Shown one piece after another: positions 54,058 to 63,890 of a stretch of 64,000 nt of DNA (position 1 is its first letter; each line of letters begins with the position of its first letter). The notes beneath the pieces are model-generated. The model was not told the origin of the DNA and did not search any database. It worked only from the letters and a program-made list of their open reading frames with translations. The DNA comes from Chryseobacterium sp. IHB B 17019 (lineage in GTDB: Bacteria; Bacteroidota; Bacteroidia; Flavobacteriales; Weeksellaceae). The translations under genes were made by a program, and so were the position numbers. The DNA lies in contig NZ_CP013293.1 of the NCBI RefSeq assembly GCF_001456155.1, forward strand, positions 2,852,001 to 2,916,000, read 5' to 3'.

Positions 54058-55608
54058 TTATTTTGTCTGAGCCGGCTGAGGAGTAGCAGTTGGTGGCACT
54101 TGTTGAGGTGCTGCCATTGCAGGATCCATACCTGGCTGCATTTGTTGCATTTGCATTCTTGGGTCTACTTTAGGAGCAGAAAGCCCTGTTTGCTTATCCA
54201 GAACTGTTACCAATTCAGGATCTCCAAGGTTGAAGAATGGCTTACTTGCAATTTTACCGTCTTTATCTACAACGATAAAGCACGGTAATTTGAAACCGTA
54301 TACTCCGTATTTTTTAGCAATATCAGAGTTTAATCCTCCGTCGCCATAAACATTCACTCCAGTGATTCCTTTTAATAATGAATTACTTGTCTTTATGAAC
54401 TGATCTTTTGTATCATCAACGTTTACATAGACGAAGTTCATTTTGGATTTGTAGAAGTTCACTACTTCTTTCAATACAGGAATTGTTGCTTCCCCGATGT
54501 AAGGATTCCAAGATGCGTAGAAAGTTAATAAGTACGGTTTTCCTTTATTTTCAGAAAGCTTATATGCTTTTCCGTCTTGTTTTGCTAATGATGCTTCCGG
54601 AGCCTGCTCCCCAATTTTGAATCCGTTGATAGCAAACTGAATCTTTTTAAGGTCTTCCTTAATAGTAGCATCCTTGATATCTGTATCAATAATCTTCTTG
54701 ATTTTCTCAACAGTTTTGTCAGGAGAACCTGGATGAATATCAGATTGAGCCATTACAAAAGCCAATAAATAATCTTTAGCCGTTTGTGAAAGGTCTTTTT
54801 GATTTTTCTTTAAATATTCTGTGAATAATTCTGAAGTTGTGATATCAGTTTTTCCTTTGCTGTTTGCCTCCGCATATTTTTGGAAGTCAGGACTCATTTT
54901 ACCTAAAAGATATTGTCTGTAGAAAGGATTTTCCTTTACCATCACTTCTTTATTTTCCTGAAGTTTGTTTTCAAAATCAGTGAAAGTTTTTGTTACTTTG
55001 AATGACGGATTACCCATTTGTTTATGTGTAATATCATACTGATTCATAATGGTAAGCAATGTGCTTGAAAGGTCGTTTTTCTTCCATGCTATCACTTCAT
55101 TATCAGGATTGAATTTCTTAGCGCTTTCATCAATATTTTTGTTGACGTCGGCCTGTACTTTTTCAATTCCTTTTAAGAAAGTTTTTTCATCTTTCATAAT
55201 CAGCTCATTCATATTTACAGTCTGAGCATAGTTTGAAAGATATTTTTGAGTTGCTGTAAAGAAGTCGTTGTTCTTTTTGGCATCACCTGTAATAACATAT
55301 TCCGATGGGAAAGTCATTCCGTTTCCTGAAATCTCTAGCTTCTGACCTCCTTTTAAATAAATTAAATTTTGTTTTCCACCATAGGAAATCACATACATTC
55401 CACTTTTAGGAGCATCAAAGCTTCCTGCAAAGGTTCCGTCTTTATTGACACCGATATTAATTAATGGTAAAGTGGCAACTCCTGAAGCTTCTATGAATTC
55501 GATTCTTTCTAATGGAGAACCGCCAGTGATTTTTCCTTTTACTTCTACTTTTTTAGAGCAAGACATCGCAAAAACGGCGATGATAAACAATAAAAGATAT
55601 TTTTTCAT
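54058..55608 (-). CDS. TlpA-like thioredoxin-fold lipoprotein lacking the CXXC motif
   Basis: A 516-residue lipoprotein (signal MKKYLLLFIIAVFAMSCSKK) with a DUF4369-like N-terminal domain and a C-terminal TlpA/AhpC-like thioredoxin fold. The strand before the active site (PYLLTFYASWNPYIGEATIP) is well preserved, but the CXXC is replaced by N368-P-Y-I371, so both redox cysteines are gone. The cis-proline loop survives as FKLPCFIVVD. The end is a Gln/Pro/Met/Ala-rich tail (QQMQPGMDPAMAAPQQ). Such proteins usually reduce or fold envelope proteins; this one is unlikely to do thiol chemistry at that site. A TATTTTTG box with TTG at 21 bases lies at 55628-55659. Confidence 0.85.
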   Translation of the reverse strand: MKKYLLLFIIAVFAMSCSKKVEVKGKITGGSPLERIEFIEASGVATLPLINIGVNKDGTFAGSFDAPKSGMYVISYGGKQNLIYLKGGQKLEISGNGMTFPSEYVITGDAKKNNDFFTATQKYLSNYAQTVNMNELIMKDEKTFLKGIEKVQADVNKNIDESAKKFNPDNEVIAWKKNDLSSTLLTIMNQYDITHKQMGNPSFKVTKTFTDFENKLQENKEVMVKENPFYRQYLLGKMSPDFQKYAEANSKGKTDITTSELFTEYLKKNQKDLSQTAKDYLLAFVMAQSDIHPGSPDKTVEKIKKIIDTDIKDATIKEDLKKIQFAINGFKIGEQAPEASLAKQDGKAYKLSENKGKPYLLTFYASWNPYIGEATIPVLKEVVNFYKSKMNFVYVNVDDTKDQFIKTSNSLLKGITGVNVYGDGGLNSDIAKKYGVYGFKLPCFIVVDKDGKIASKPFFNLGDPELVTVLDKQTGLSAPKVDPRMQMQQMQPGMDPAMAAPQQVPPTATPQPAQTK

Positions 55609-55627
55609 TTTGAATTTTATAATTACG

Positions 55628-55659
55628 CAAAAATAAGTTTTTCAATAAACTAAAAGCAA
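55628..55659 (-). promoter_or_regulatory. Probable promoter of the thioredoxin-fold lipoprotein
   Basis: On the minus strand TTG (55657-55659), 21 bases and TATTTTTG (55628-55635), about 20 bases upstream of the start codon. Confidence 0.5.
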
Positions 55660-55689
55660 TTAAATACTACTTTTATGAAAGATTTAACT

Positions 55690-55727
55690 AAAAAAAATCG
55701 TCATCCATTGAGGAGACGATTTTTTCT
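55690..55727 (-). terminator. Terminator of the sdh operon
   Basis: AAAAATCGTC and GACGATTTTT form a stem followed by a T run on the minus strand, just past the sdhB stop. Confidence 0.8.
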
Positions 55728-55744
55728 TTATTGTTAATTTAATT

Positions 55745-56512
55745 TTATCCTCTGTCAACAAAAGCTGCCATATATTCTCTATTCATTCTGGCGATGTTTT
55801 CAAGTGAAATTCCTTTAGGGCATTCTACTTCACAAGCACCAGTATTTGAGCAGTTTCCGAATCCTTCTTCATCCATAGCCTTTACCATATTCAGAACTCT
55901 TCTCTTCGCCTCTACTCTACCTTGAGGAAGTAATGCGAACTGAGAAACCTTAGCTCCTACGAATAACATAGCAGAACCGTTTTTACACGAAGCCACACAA
56001 GCCCCACAAGCGATACATGCTGCGGCGTCCATTGCCTTATCTGCATCTTCTTTGGGAACCGGAATTGCATTGGCGTCCAATGTGTTACCAGAAGTATTCA
56101 CTGAGATAAAACCACCTGCGGCCATTACTCTGTCGAATGCACTTCTGTCTACCATTAAGTCTTTAATAACAGGGAAGGCAGCACTTCTCCAAGGTTCAAT
56201 AACGATCGTCTCACCGTCTTTGAACATTCTCATGTGAAGCTGGCAAGTTGTGATCCCTGTATCCGGACCGTGTGCTCTACCGTTGATATAAAGGGAACAC
56301 ATTCCACAAATCCCTTCACGACAGTCGTGATCGAAAGCTATGGGCTCTTTTCCCTCGTTAATCAGGTTTTCATTAAGGATGTCCAACATTTCCAGAAATG
56401 AAGAATCTGTAGAAACATCCGATATTTTATAAGTCTCAAACTGACCTTTAGATTTATTATTTTTCTGTCTCCAAATTTTCAGCGTAAGATGTAAGCCTTT
56501 TTTTGCACTCAT
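55745..56512 (-). CDS. sdhB: Succinate dehydrogenase iron-sulfur subunit
   Basis: It carries electrons from the flavin subunit to quinone. The [2Fe-2S] domain has [19 protein letters not shown] and a further Cys in [10 protein letters not shown]. The C-terminal ferredoxin domain has [17 protein letters not shown] and [15 protein letters not shown]. The length of 255 residues is typical of the Bacteroidota type. It is the last gene of sdhCAB. Confidence 0.97.
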   Translation of the reverse strand: MSAKKGLHLTLKIWRQKNNKSKGQFETYKISDVSTDSSFLEMLDILNENLINEGKEPIAFDHDCREGICGMCSLYINGRAHGPDTGITTCQLHMRMFKDGETIVIEPWRSAAFPVIKDLMVDRSAFDRVMAAGGFISVNTSGNTLDANAIPVPKEDADKAMDAAACIACGACVASCKNGSAMLFVGAKVSQFALLPQGRVEAKRRVLNMVKAMDEEGFGNCSNTGACEVECPKGISLENIARMNREYMAAFVDRG

Positions 56513-56536
56513 AATTGTATATTTAAAGATTGGAGA

Positions 56537-58549
56537 TTATTTGTAACTTCTTGTTTTTACCTCGATGTTGTCATAGATTAGCTCTTCTTTATGCAAGACT
56601 TCCGCATTGATATCGCTTCCTTGATATTCCCAAGCTCCGACGTATTTGAAATTAACGTCATCTCTTTCCGCTTCTCCATCAGGAGTTGAGTGATCTTCAC
56701 GGAAATGTCCTCCACAAGATTCATTTCTGTGTAGTGCATCGATAGCCATCAACTGTCCAAGCTCAAGGAAATCTGCTACTCTGAACGCTTTTTCAAGCTC
56801 TGTGTTCATACCATCATTATCTCCCGGAACTTTTACGTTTTTCCAGAAATCGTTTCTTACTTCTTCGATTTCTCTGATTGCTTCTCTTAACCCTTCAGGA
56901 GTTCTTCCCATTCCTACTTTATTCCACATAATGTGTCCTAATCTCTTATGGAAATGATCTACTGAATGAGTTCCTTTATTATTTAAGAAAAATTCAACTT
57001 TCTCTTTTATTCCTTTTTCAGCTTCGTCGAATGCTCCTACATTGGTAGGAATTGCTCCTGTTCTGATATCTGCAGAAAGATAATCTGCAATAGTATAAGG
57101 AAGTACGAAATATCCATCGGCCAAACCTTGCATTAATGCAGAAGCTCCCAATCTGTTGGCCCCGTGATCTGAGAAGTTAGCTTCACCGATTACGAAACAT
57201 CCCGGAATAGTAGACTGAAGGTTGTAATCAACCCAAACACCACCCATTGTGTAATGCACTGCAGGATAGATTTTCATTGGAGTTTTATAAGGATCATCAG
57301 CCGTAATTTTTTCATACATTACGAATAAGTTACCATACTTTTCCTCAACCCAGCTTTTACCTAAATCGTAAAGCTGTTGATCCGTAGGATTGTGAATATG
57401 TTTTTCGATAGCGGCTTCTCTACCTTTTTTCATGATCTCTGTAGAGAAATCAAGGTAAACACCTTCTTTTGTATCATTATTTTCGATTCCGAAACCGGCG
57501 TCGCATCTTTCCTTAGCTGCTCTGGAAGCAACGTCTCTAGGTACAAGGTTACCGAACGCAGGATATCTTCTTTCCAAATAATAATCCCTGTCTTCTTCTT
57601 TAATATTTTCAGGTCTTAATTTTCCTTCTCTGATGGCCACAGAATCTTCAATTTTCTTAGGAACCCAGATTCTTCCTGAGTTTCTTAATGATTCAGACAT
57701 CAAAGTAAGCTTAGACTGCTGAGTTCCGTGAACCGGAATACACGTTGGGTGAATCTGTACATAACAAGGATTCGCGAAATACGCTCCCTTTTTATGGATT
57801 TTCCAAGCTGCAGAAACGTTTGAACCCATTGCGTTGGTAGAAAGGAAATATACGTTTCCGTAACCTCCCGAAGCGATAACAACAGCGTGAGCAGAATGTC
57901 TTTCAATCTCACCTGTTACAAGGTTTCTTGCGATAATACCTCTCGCTTTTCCATCAACAATTACAAGATCCATCATTTCGTGACGGTTGTACATTTTAAT
58001 TCTACCTTTACCGATCTGACGGCTCATTGCAGAATATGCACCTAATAATAATTGCTGACCTGTTTGTCCTTTAGCATAAAAAGTTCTTTTTACCTGAACC
58101 CCACCGAATGAACGGTTATCTAACTGACCTCCGTATTCTCTTCCGAAAGGAACACCCTGAGCAACACATTGGTCGATAATATTTGCAGAAACTTCAGCTA
58201 ATCTGTAAACGTTGGCTTCTCTTGCTCTATAGTCACCACCTTTGATCGTGTCATAGAATAATCTATAAGTAGAGTCACCGTCTCCCTGATAATTTTTAGC
58301 TGCGTTGATACCTCCCTGAGCCGCAATAGAGTGCGCTCTTCTTGGAGAATCCTGATAGCAGAATGCTTTCACATTGTATCCTTGCTCTGCCAAAGTAGCA
58401 GCTGCAGAACCACCTGCCAAACCTGTACCAACAACAATAATATCAATTTTATCTCTGTTGTTTGGTGCAACAAGGTTCATATGATCTTTATGATTTTTCC
58501 ATTTGTCCTTAAGAGGGCCTGCTGGAATTTTTGAATCTAATTTACTCAT
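56537..58549 (-). CDS. sdhA: Succinate dehydrogenase/fumarate reductase flavoprotein subunit
   Basis: It oxidises succinate to fumarate with covalently bound FAD. I take the ATG at 58549 ([20 protein letters not shown]), giving 670 residues; the upstream open frame would overlap sdhC. The dinucleotide fold is [20 protein letters not shown], and the flavin-linking His lies in [18 protein letters not shown]. It starts 14 bases after sdhC and ends 24 bases before sdhB. Confidence 0.97.
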   Translation of the reverse strand: MSKLDSKIPAGPLKDKWKNHKDHMNLVAPNNRDKIDIIVVGTGLAGGSAAATLAEQGYNVKAFCYQDSPRRAHSIAAQGGINAAKNYQGDGDSTYRLFYDTIKGGDYRAREANVYRLAEVSANIIDQCVAQGVPFGREYGGQLDNRSFGGVQVKRTFYAKGQTGQQLLLGAYSAMSRQIGKGRIKMYNRHEMMDLVIVDGKARGIIARNLVTGEIERHSAHAVVIASGGYGNVYFLSTNAMGSNVSAAWKIHKKGAYFANPCYVQIHPTCIPVHGTQQSKLTLMSESLRNSGRIWVPKKIEDSVAIREGKLRPENIKEEDRDYYLERRYPAFGNLVPRDVASRAAKERCDAGFGIENNDTKEGVYLDFSTEIMKKGREAAIEKHIHNPTDQQLYDLGKSWVEEKYGNLFVMYEKITADDPYKTPMKIYPAVHYTMGGVWVDYNLQSTIPGCFVIGEANFSDHGANRLGASALMQGLADGYFVLPYTIADYLSADIRTGAIPTNVGAFDEAEKGIKEKVEFFLNNKGTHSVDHFHKRLGHIMWNKVGMGRTPEGLREAIREIEEVRNDFWKNVKVPGDNDGMNTELEKAFRVADFLELGQLMAIDALHRNESCGGHFREDHSTPDGEAERDDVNFKYVGAWEYQGSDINAEVLHKEELIYDNIEVKTRSYK

Positions 58550-58563
58550 AAGTATATTTGATA

Positions 58564-59229
58564 TTATAATTGAGTTACGAAGTGATAAATTGCAATATAA
58601 ATAAATCCGGCAGGAATAAGGATAGAATACCACTTCCCAAAAGCTTTAATAACCGGAGTATATTTCGGATGTCTTGCTCCTATTGACTGGAATGAAGACT
58701 GAAATCCGTGAGCTAAGTGCAATCCCAGCAAAACAAAAGAAATTATATATAAAACTACTCTCCAAAGATCTGCAAACTTTGCATGCAGGTCTCCCCAGAA
58801 ACGTGTTTCCTCGATTGGTAATCCATCAACATATTTGTAATTCATCTCGTGAAGCCAAAAGTCATACAAGTGAAGAAAAACAAAAGCCAGAATCACAGCA
58901 CCGGAAATAATCATATTCCTGGACATCCATGTAGAATTGTGAGAAGGATTGTTGGAATCGTATTTTATAGGACGTGCGTTTTGGTTTTTAATTTCCAAAA
59001 CAAATCCCATTACAAAATGGAAAACGACAGCAAATATCAGTACCGGCTGCATTACAAATTGAATAAGAGGATTGTATCCCATGAATTGCGAAGCATTGTT
59101 GTAAGCATCCTCACCAAAAACCGACAAAAGGTTTACAGAAAGGTGCATCACCAGAAATATCAGCAAAAACATAGCCGACAATGCCATAGCATATTTTCTA
59201 CCTATCGTAGAACTCGTTAAACCTGCCAT
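58564..59229 (-). CDS. sdhC: Succinate dehydrogenase cytochrome b subunit
   Basis: The single-chain membrane anchor of the Bacteroidota SdhCAB complex, which holds haem b and reduces menaquinone. The 221-residue protein has five hydrophobic helices, with His residues in the membrane segments (for example [44 protein letters not shown]) as candidate haem ligands. It is the first gene of sdhC-sdhA-sdhB. A TAATTTTG box lies at 59253-59260 upstream, with no clear TTG partner. Confidence 0.93.
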   Translation of the reverse strand: MAGLTSSTIGRKYAMALSAMFLLIFLVMHLSVNLLSVFGEDAYNNASQFMGYNPLIQFVMQPVLIFAVVFHFVMGFVLEIKNQNARPIKYDSNNPSHNSTWMSRNMIISGAVILAFVFLHLYDFWLHEMNYKYVDGLPIEETRFWGDLHAKFADLWRVVLYIISFVLLGLHLAHGFQSSFQSIGARHPKYTPVIKAFGKWYSILIPAGFIYIAIYHFVTQL

Positions 59230-59373
59230 ATAAGTTTACATTTGATTTTCCACAAAATTAAGAAATGTTAACTACATCATAAAGTGAGAAATCTCACAAA
59301 AAGCTAGTTTGTAATACTTCTAAATAAGAGCTCTAGACATTATAAAACAAAGGGAAAATAAAAAATTTAACAA

Positions 59374-61143
59374 TTAATTTATCTGATAAATTTTACCATG
59401 ATAAACCACCTGCCGAACAGACTTCGGGAAAGACTTTATCTCAATATCATTCAGTCGTCTGGAAGCGCAATAAGGATTAATGATAAACCGCTCAATCTTC
59501 TCTCTATCCGCAATATCCTGAATCCAGAAACACGCCTTGTCACCCTTCTTTATTGACAATATCTTATTTTTAGAAAACTCGTGAACTAAGATCTCCTCCT
59601 TTTGATTTTCATAAAAGGTAAAACCAATCCGTAAAAGGAAAAAAGCAAAAACAGACATCAGCACCCTTGAAGAATTTTTAATGTTAAATTTTAAAATAAT
59701 GAACCTCATCAAATAAACAATTAAAAACAAAGAAAAAACTTCAACCAGATTCATGGAAATGTTTTCAAAAAATAATGAATCGAAATCAGCAAACCAATGA
59801 ATAATTTTCAATAATAGCCGGATTATAAAATCATAAGTCTGATCAATTAAACTGAAATTAAATCTGAAAGCAATTAAAACGGTCATCAAAAATGAAAAAA
59901 CGATGATAATTTCTGAGAAAGGAACAATGAAAAAATTAGCAATAATTGAGATAAAAGAGAATTGATGAAAATAATATAAAACCAATGGAAGTGTAGCCAA
60001 TTGAGCTGATACGGAAATTGAAATGGTATTAAAAATTAATTTTTTAAAGAGATTATCCTGTTTTGGAAAATATTTTAAAATCGGTTCATTCAACCAAAAA
60101 ATCCCCAATACAGCAAGAAAACTCAGCTGAAAACCGACATCAAAAATCTGTTGGGTATCAACAATTAAAATAATAAACGCTGATAAAGCCAGAGAATGCA
60201 ACAAGTCAGGTTTTCTTTGAAGTAAAACATATCCATAATATATGCTCAACATGATACAGGATCTTACAACCGAATTTCCAAATCCAATAAAAGCAGCAAA
60301 CAACCAGATGAAAGTCAAGCTCGAAACAATTGCATATTTCCTGAATTTTAAAGGTGAAATTCTTACGAGCAAAAAGTAAAACAAACCGAAAACCACAACA
60401 ATATGCGTCCCTGAAATGGCAAGAAAATGAACCAGTCCGGACCTGTTGAAGTCCTGCAGGGTTTGAGTATCCGTTTCTGTACGATCAGCAAGAACAATTC
60501 CTTTTAAAAATTCTTTTGTTTTGGAAGACATCTTAGCATCATTGATCTTTTTAAGAACTTCTAATCTTTTTTGCGAAAATTTTTCACCTAAGCTCAAATC
60601 ATTTCTTTGAACAGAAGAAACACCATTATTACTGTAACATTGATATTCAATATTTTTCCTTCTTAAATATTGTGCATAATCAAATTGAAAATCATATTCC
60701 GGAGACTTTGGTTTTGTAATAAATACATTAGATTTATAATAATGATTAAAATCCAGCTCATCATGATCTTTAGGAATATATAAAACAATATTGAATATGG
60801 TACTGCCCGTTTGAGCTATAGCTTCATACTTTTTATTCTTCTCTGTTGAATTTAATTTTCTGGAAATTTTAAAAAAAATTGTTTCATTCTTTGCCACAGC
60901 TATATTTTGAGATGAAAAAGAATTGAAAAAATGCAGTATAATACCGATTCCGAAGAACATTAAACCTAACAAATAAGGTTTTGCTTTATGTAAAAGATAT
61001 GATTTTAAAAATGTTGAAATTGAAATCAAAAGACAAATTCCAACAAGAAGACAGATGATATTTTTATCCAAAGAAATCTTATCCTGGAACAAAATGCCTG
61101 CAATAAAGCAAACGGCAAGAATGAGAAGCGGCTGTTTATTCAA
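59374..61143 (-). CDS. comEC: ComEC/Rec2-family DNA uptake protein without MBL domain
   Basis: An inner-membrane channel protein for uptake of single-stranded DNA. The 589-residue protein starts with membrane helices (MNKQPLLILAVCFIAGILFQ), then a soluble OB-like region. The ComEC competence domain has FLAISGTHIVVVFGLFYFLL and many helices, with VRSCIMLSIYYGYVLLQRKP. The C-terminal metallo-beta-lactamase domain found in longer ComEC proteins is absent; only a short tail of about 80 residues remains, a form common in flavobacteria. It lies downstream of lpxB but is separated from it by a terminator. Confidence 0.88.
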   Translation of the reverse strand: MNKQPLLILAVCFIAGILFQDKISLDKNIICLLVGICLLISISTFLKSYLLHKAKPYLLGLMFFGIGIILHFFNSFSSQNIAVAKNETIFFKISRKLNSTEKNKKYEAIAQTGSTIFNIVLYIPKDHDELDFNHYYKSNVFITKPKSPEYDFQFDYAQYLRRKNIEYQCYSNNGVSSVQRNDLSLGEKFSQKRLEVLKKINDAKMSSKTKEFLKGIVLADRTETDTQTLQDFNRSGLVHFLAISGTHIVVVFGLFYFLLVRISPLKFRKYAIVSSLTFIWLFAAFIGFGNSVVRSCIMLSIYYGYVLLQRKPDLLHSLALSAFIILIVDTQQIFDVGFQLSFLAVLGIFWLNEPILKYFPKQDNLFKKLIFNTISISVSAQLATLPLVLYYFHQFSFISIIANFFIVPFSEIIIVFSFLMTVLIAFRFNFSLIDQTYDFIIRLLLKIIHWFADFDSLFFENISMNLVEVFSLFLIVYLMRFIILKFNIKNSSRVLMSVFAFFLLRIGFTFYENQKEEILVHEFSKNKILSIKKGDKACFWIQDIADREKIERFIINPYCASRRLNDIEIKSFPKSVRQVVYHGKIYQIN

Positions 61144-61239
61144 TCAAAAAATTTGTGTACCACGAAAGTATTTATTCAGATAGAAATTTGCACATCAATA
61201 TTTTAAAAATTTAAAAGAGAAGCCATATTCGTTATTTAA

Positions 61240-61270
61240 AAGAAAAATCGTAGAAGTTTTTTCTACGATC
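61240..61270 (-). terminator. Terminator after lpxB
   Basis: ATCGTAGAA and TTCTACGAT form a 9-bp stem with a short loop of A/T bases, followed by a T-rich run on the minus strand. Confidence 0.75.
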
Positions 61271-61291
61271 TATATTGTTCAATTTAATATT

Positions 61292-62395
61292 TTAAACTTT
61301 CAGAATCACCTCAGCGGCTTTTTCACTAGCTCCTTTTCCGCCTAGCTTCTCCCGTAAAAGCTCGTAATCATTCAACATTTGAGATCTTTTCTCACCTTCC
61401 ATGATCTTTTTCAATTCTTCAACCAAGTTTTTAGTATTCAAATCATTTTGGATCAGTTCCCTTACAATCTCCCGATCCATGATGAGATTTACCAGAGAAA
61501 TATACTTTATATTTTTAACCAATCTTTTCGCAATGGCGTAAGAAACTTTGCTTCCACGGTAGCAAACTACTTCGGGAACATTCAACAGGGCGGTTTCTAA
61601 TGTTGCCGTTCCTGAAGTTACCAAAGCTGCTTTTGAACATCGTAGCAGATCATATGTTTTATTGGAAACAAAATACACATTATCATCAACATAGGCCTCA
61701 TAAAAATCTCGAGGAAGACTTGGAGCGCCAGCAATTACGAACTGATATTCTTTAAAATAAGGCCTTACCGAAAGCATCATTTCCAGCATTTTTTCCACTT
61801 CCTGTTTCCGGGAGCCGGGTAAAAGTGCGATGATTTCTTTTTCGTTTAATCCGTTTTCTGCTTTAAAATTTTCAGCATTAACATTTTCAAGCGTAGAAAT
61901 TGCATCAAGCAAGGGATGTCCCACAAAATGCGAGTGTACACCATGTTTTGTATAAAAATCTTCTTCAAATGGAAGAATCACCATCATTTCATCAACATAT
62001 TTCTTAATAATTTCTACTCTGCCTTCTTTCCAGGCCCAAAGTTGCGGAGAAATATAATAAACGACCTTAATCCCAAGTTCTTTCGCAAATTTTGCAATCC
62101 TTAAATTGAATCCCGGATAATCAATTAAAATCAAAACATCCGGTTTATTTTTTTTTATATCTTTCTTACAAAACTTTATATTATTCAGAATTGTCCGCAG
62201 GTTTTTTGCCACTTCCAAAAATCCCATAAAAGCAAGATCTTTGTAGTGTTTTACCAATGTTTCGCTTTGGGCAGCCATAAGATCACCGCCCCAAAACCTG
62301 AATTCTGCATCCGGGTCTTTTTGTTTCAAAGCTTTCATCAAATTACCCCCGTGCAAGTCTCCGGAAGCTTCTCCTGCGATAATGTAATACTTCAT
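61292..62395 (-). CDS. lpxB: Lipid-A-disaccharide synthase
   Basis: It joins UDP-diacylglucosamine and lipid X in lipid A synthesis. The 367-residue protein has the N-terminal MKYYIIAGEASGDLHGGNLM, LIDYPGFNLRIAKFAKELGI, YYISPQLWAWKEGRVEIIKK, and LLPGSRKQEVEKML, all highly characteristic. The terminator at its end separates it from comEC. It is divergent from the DUF2480 gene. Confidence 0.96.
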   Translation of the reverse strand: MKYYIIAGEASGDLHGGNLMKALKQKDPDAEFRFWGGDLMAAQSETLVKHYKDLAFMGFLEVAKNLRTILNNIKFCKKDIKKNKPDVLILIDYPGFNLRIAKFAKELGIKVVYYISPQLWAWKEGRVEIIKKYVDEMMVILPFEEDFYTKHGVHSHFVGHPLLDAISTLENVNAENFKAENGLNEKEIIALLPGSRKQEVEKMLEMMLSVRPYFKEYQFVIAGAPSLPRDFYEAYVDDNVYFVSNKTYDLLRCSKAALVTSGTATLETALLNVPEVVCYRGSKVSYAIAKRLVKNIKYISLVNLIMDREIVRELIQNDLNTKNLVEELKKIMEGEKRSQMLNDYELLREKLGGKGASEKAAEVILKV

Positions 62396-62541
62396 TTCTT
62401 ATGAAATCTTTTTGTTTTTTTTAATGTCATCAGGAACTTCCATTATCGGCAATTATGGGACGTTTCTATGACAGGAATAGAGAACAAATAAGATGTTTTT
62501 AAGATCTTAATTTGTAAATTTGTTCAAAGATAATGATAAAA

Positions 62542-63051
62542 ATGTCAGAAGAATTTGAAATCCGAAATAAAGTTGCAGAAAGCGGTCTTATCAATTTTGA
62601 CCTTACCGATCTCATTCCTAAAGGTGTGAGAAAAGGCATTGACCTGAAAGATTTTCTTTTCATGGAGATGATTTTAAAAGAGAAAGATTTTCGTGAAAAG
62701 GTAGCCTCCATTGATGTTGAAGAATACCGTGATGCTTATGTTTATATCTATAATTCTGCAGATGCGATTGTTCCTCTGTGGGCTTATTTTTTATTGACAG
62801 CAAAGATTACTGATGTAACCAAAAAAATTGTTTTCGGAAATCGTGAAGATCTGGAAGTAATTTTAATGCATAATGCCATTAAAAATTATGATTTTGAGGA
62901 AATGCGAGATAAAAGAGTACTGGTAAAAGGCTGCTCCGATAAAGAAATTCCTGAGAATGCCTATATTGAATTGGTAGAACAATTGAAACCGGTAGTAAAA
63001 TCATTAATGTTTGGTGAGGCATGCTCAATGGTTCCTATTTTAAAAAATTAG
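62542..63051 (+). CDS. DUF2480-family protein
   Basis: A small soluble protein of a Bacteroidota-specific family of unknown function. I take the ATG at 62542 (MSEEFEIRNKVAESGLINFD); the ATG three codons earlier at 62533 lies too close to the TAAATTTG box at 62515-62522. Family segments include DLTDLIPKGVRKGIDLKDFL and IPENAYIELVEQLKPVVKSL. The 169-residue length fits. It is divergent from lpxB. Confidence 0.85.
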   Translation: MSEEFEIRNKVAESGLINFDLTDLIPKGVRKGIDLKDFLFMEMILKEKDFREKVASIDVEEYRDAYVYIYNSADAIVPLWAYFLLTAKITDVTKKIVFGNREDLEVILMHNAIKNYDFEEMRDKRVLVKGCSDKEIPENAYIELVEQLKPVVKSLMFGEACSMVPILKN

Positions 63052-63136
63052 TAGAGAAAATATAATCTCCTGAAGAAATTCATAAACTTTAACACTGTTT
63101 TTTAATTAAAAAAAATTATCAAGGAATATTTTTTGA

Positions 63137-63144
63137 TAACTTTG
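63137..63144 (+). promoter_or_regulatory. -7 box of the DUF937 gene promoter
   Basis: TAACTTTG lies about 30 bases upstream of the chosen start; no clear TTG partner is found. The box overlaps the extended part of the open frame and so supports the downstream start. Confidence 0.4.
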
Positions 63145-63174
63145 GTTTACATAACAATTAAACAAACACAAACT

Positions 63175-63834
63175 ATGAGTTTAATCGACCTACTTACAGG
63201 AAACACCGGCAATCAGGTTGCCGAACAGGCTGAAGGCAAATTCGGGATCAGCAGAAACCAGGTGATTGCTTTGCTTGCGGTGGCTGCCCCACTGATTATT
63301 TCTTATCTTAGAAACAAATCTCAGGATTCCAACGAAGCAGAATCTTTAAATAAAGCTCTGGATAAAGATCACGACGGAAGTATTTTGGACGATGTTTCGC
63401 AAGCAGATGCAAGACAGGACGAAGGAAACTCTATTCTCAGCCATGTTTTTGGTGGGGATAAGCAGAATGTAGAAAACCAGCTGTCTCAAAATACAGGAAT
63501 TTCCATTGACAAAATCGGTCCTATCTTATCGATGCTGGCTCCGGTAATTATGGGATATATCGGAAGAGAAAAGCAACAGAATAATGTTGGTGCTGGCGGA
63601 TTGGGAGATTTACTGGGAGGAATTCTGGGAAATGCTTCGAATCAGGCTCAAAATCAGCAATCAAGCCCGCTCAATGACATTTTAGGAAGTGTTCTTGGAA
63701 ACGGACAGTCACAATCTTCCGGAAATCCACTGAATGATATTCTTGGAAGCGTTCTAGGAGGTGGAAACCAACAGAAACAACAAGGCGGAGGCGGATTAGG
63801 AGATATCCTGGGAAGCTTTTTAGGAGGAAAATAA
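63175..63834 (+). CDS. DUF937 (YidB-like) protein with glycine-rich repeats
   Basis: A 219-residue protein of the DUF937 family, found widely and of unknown function. I take the ATG at 63175 (MSLIDLLTGNTGNQVAEQAE). The N-terminal helical part has QVIALLAVAAPLIISYLRNK and an Asp-rich segment DKDHDGSILDDVSQ that resembles a calcium-binding loop. The C-terminal third is a low-complexity tract with repeated GDLLGGILGN- and NDILGSVLGG-like units. It is followed by a bidirectional terminator. Confidence 0.85.
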   Translation: MSLIDLLTGNTGNQVAEQAEGKFGISRNQVIALLAVAAPLIISYLRNKSQDSNEAESLNKALDKDHDGSILDDVSQADARQDEGNSILSHVFGGDKQNVENQLSQNTGISIDKIGPILSMLAPVIMGYIGREKQQNNVGAGGLGDLLGGILGNASNQAQNQQSSPLNDILGSVLGNGQSQSSGNPLNDILGSVLGGGNQQKQQGGGGLGDILGSFLGGK

Positions 63835-63850
63835 TTTAACTTTGTAATAC

Positions 63851-63886
63851 AAAAAAGACCGAGGATTAATTTCTTCGGTCTTTTTT
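63851..63886. terminator. Bidirectional terminator, 12-bp stem
   Basis: AAAAAAGACCGA (63851-63862) and TCGGTCTTTTTT (63875-63886) are exact inverted repeats and carry the A and T runs themselves. It serves the DUF937 gene and the THX gene. Confidence 0.85.
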
Positions 63887-63890
63887 ATTT

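Noticed and set aside
58550..58633. Upstream extension of sdhA
   Set aside because: It overlaps sdhC and adds residues unlike the family N-terminus.
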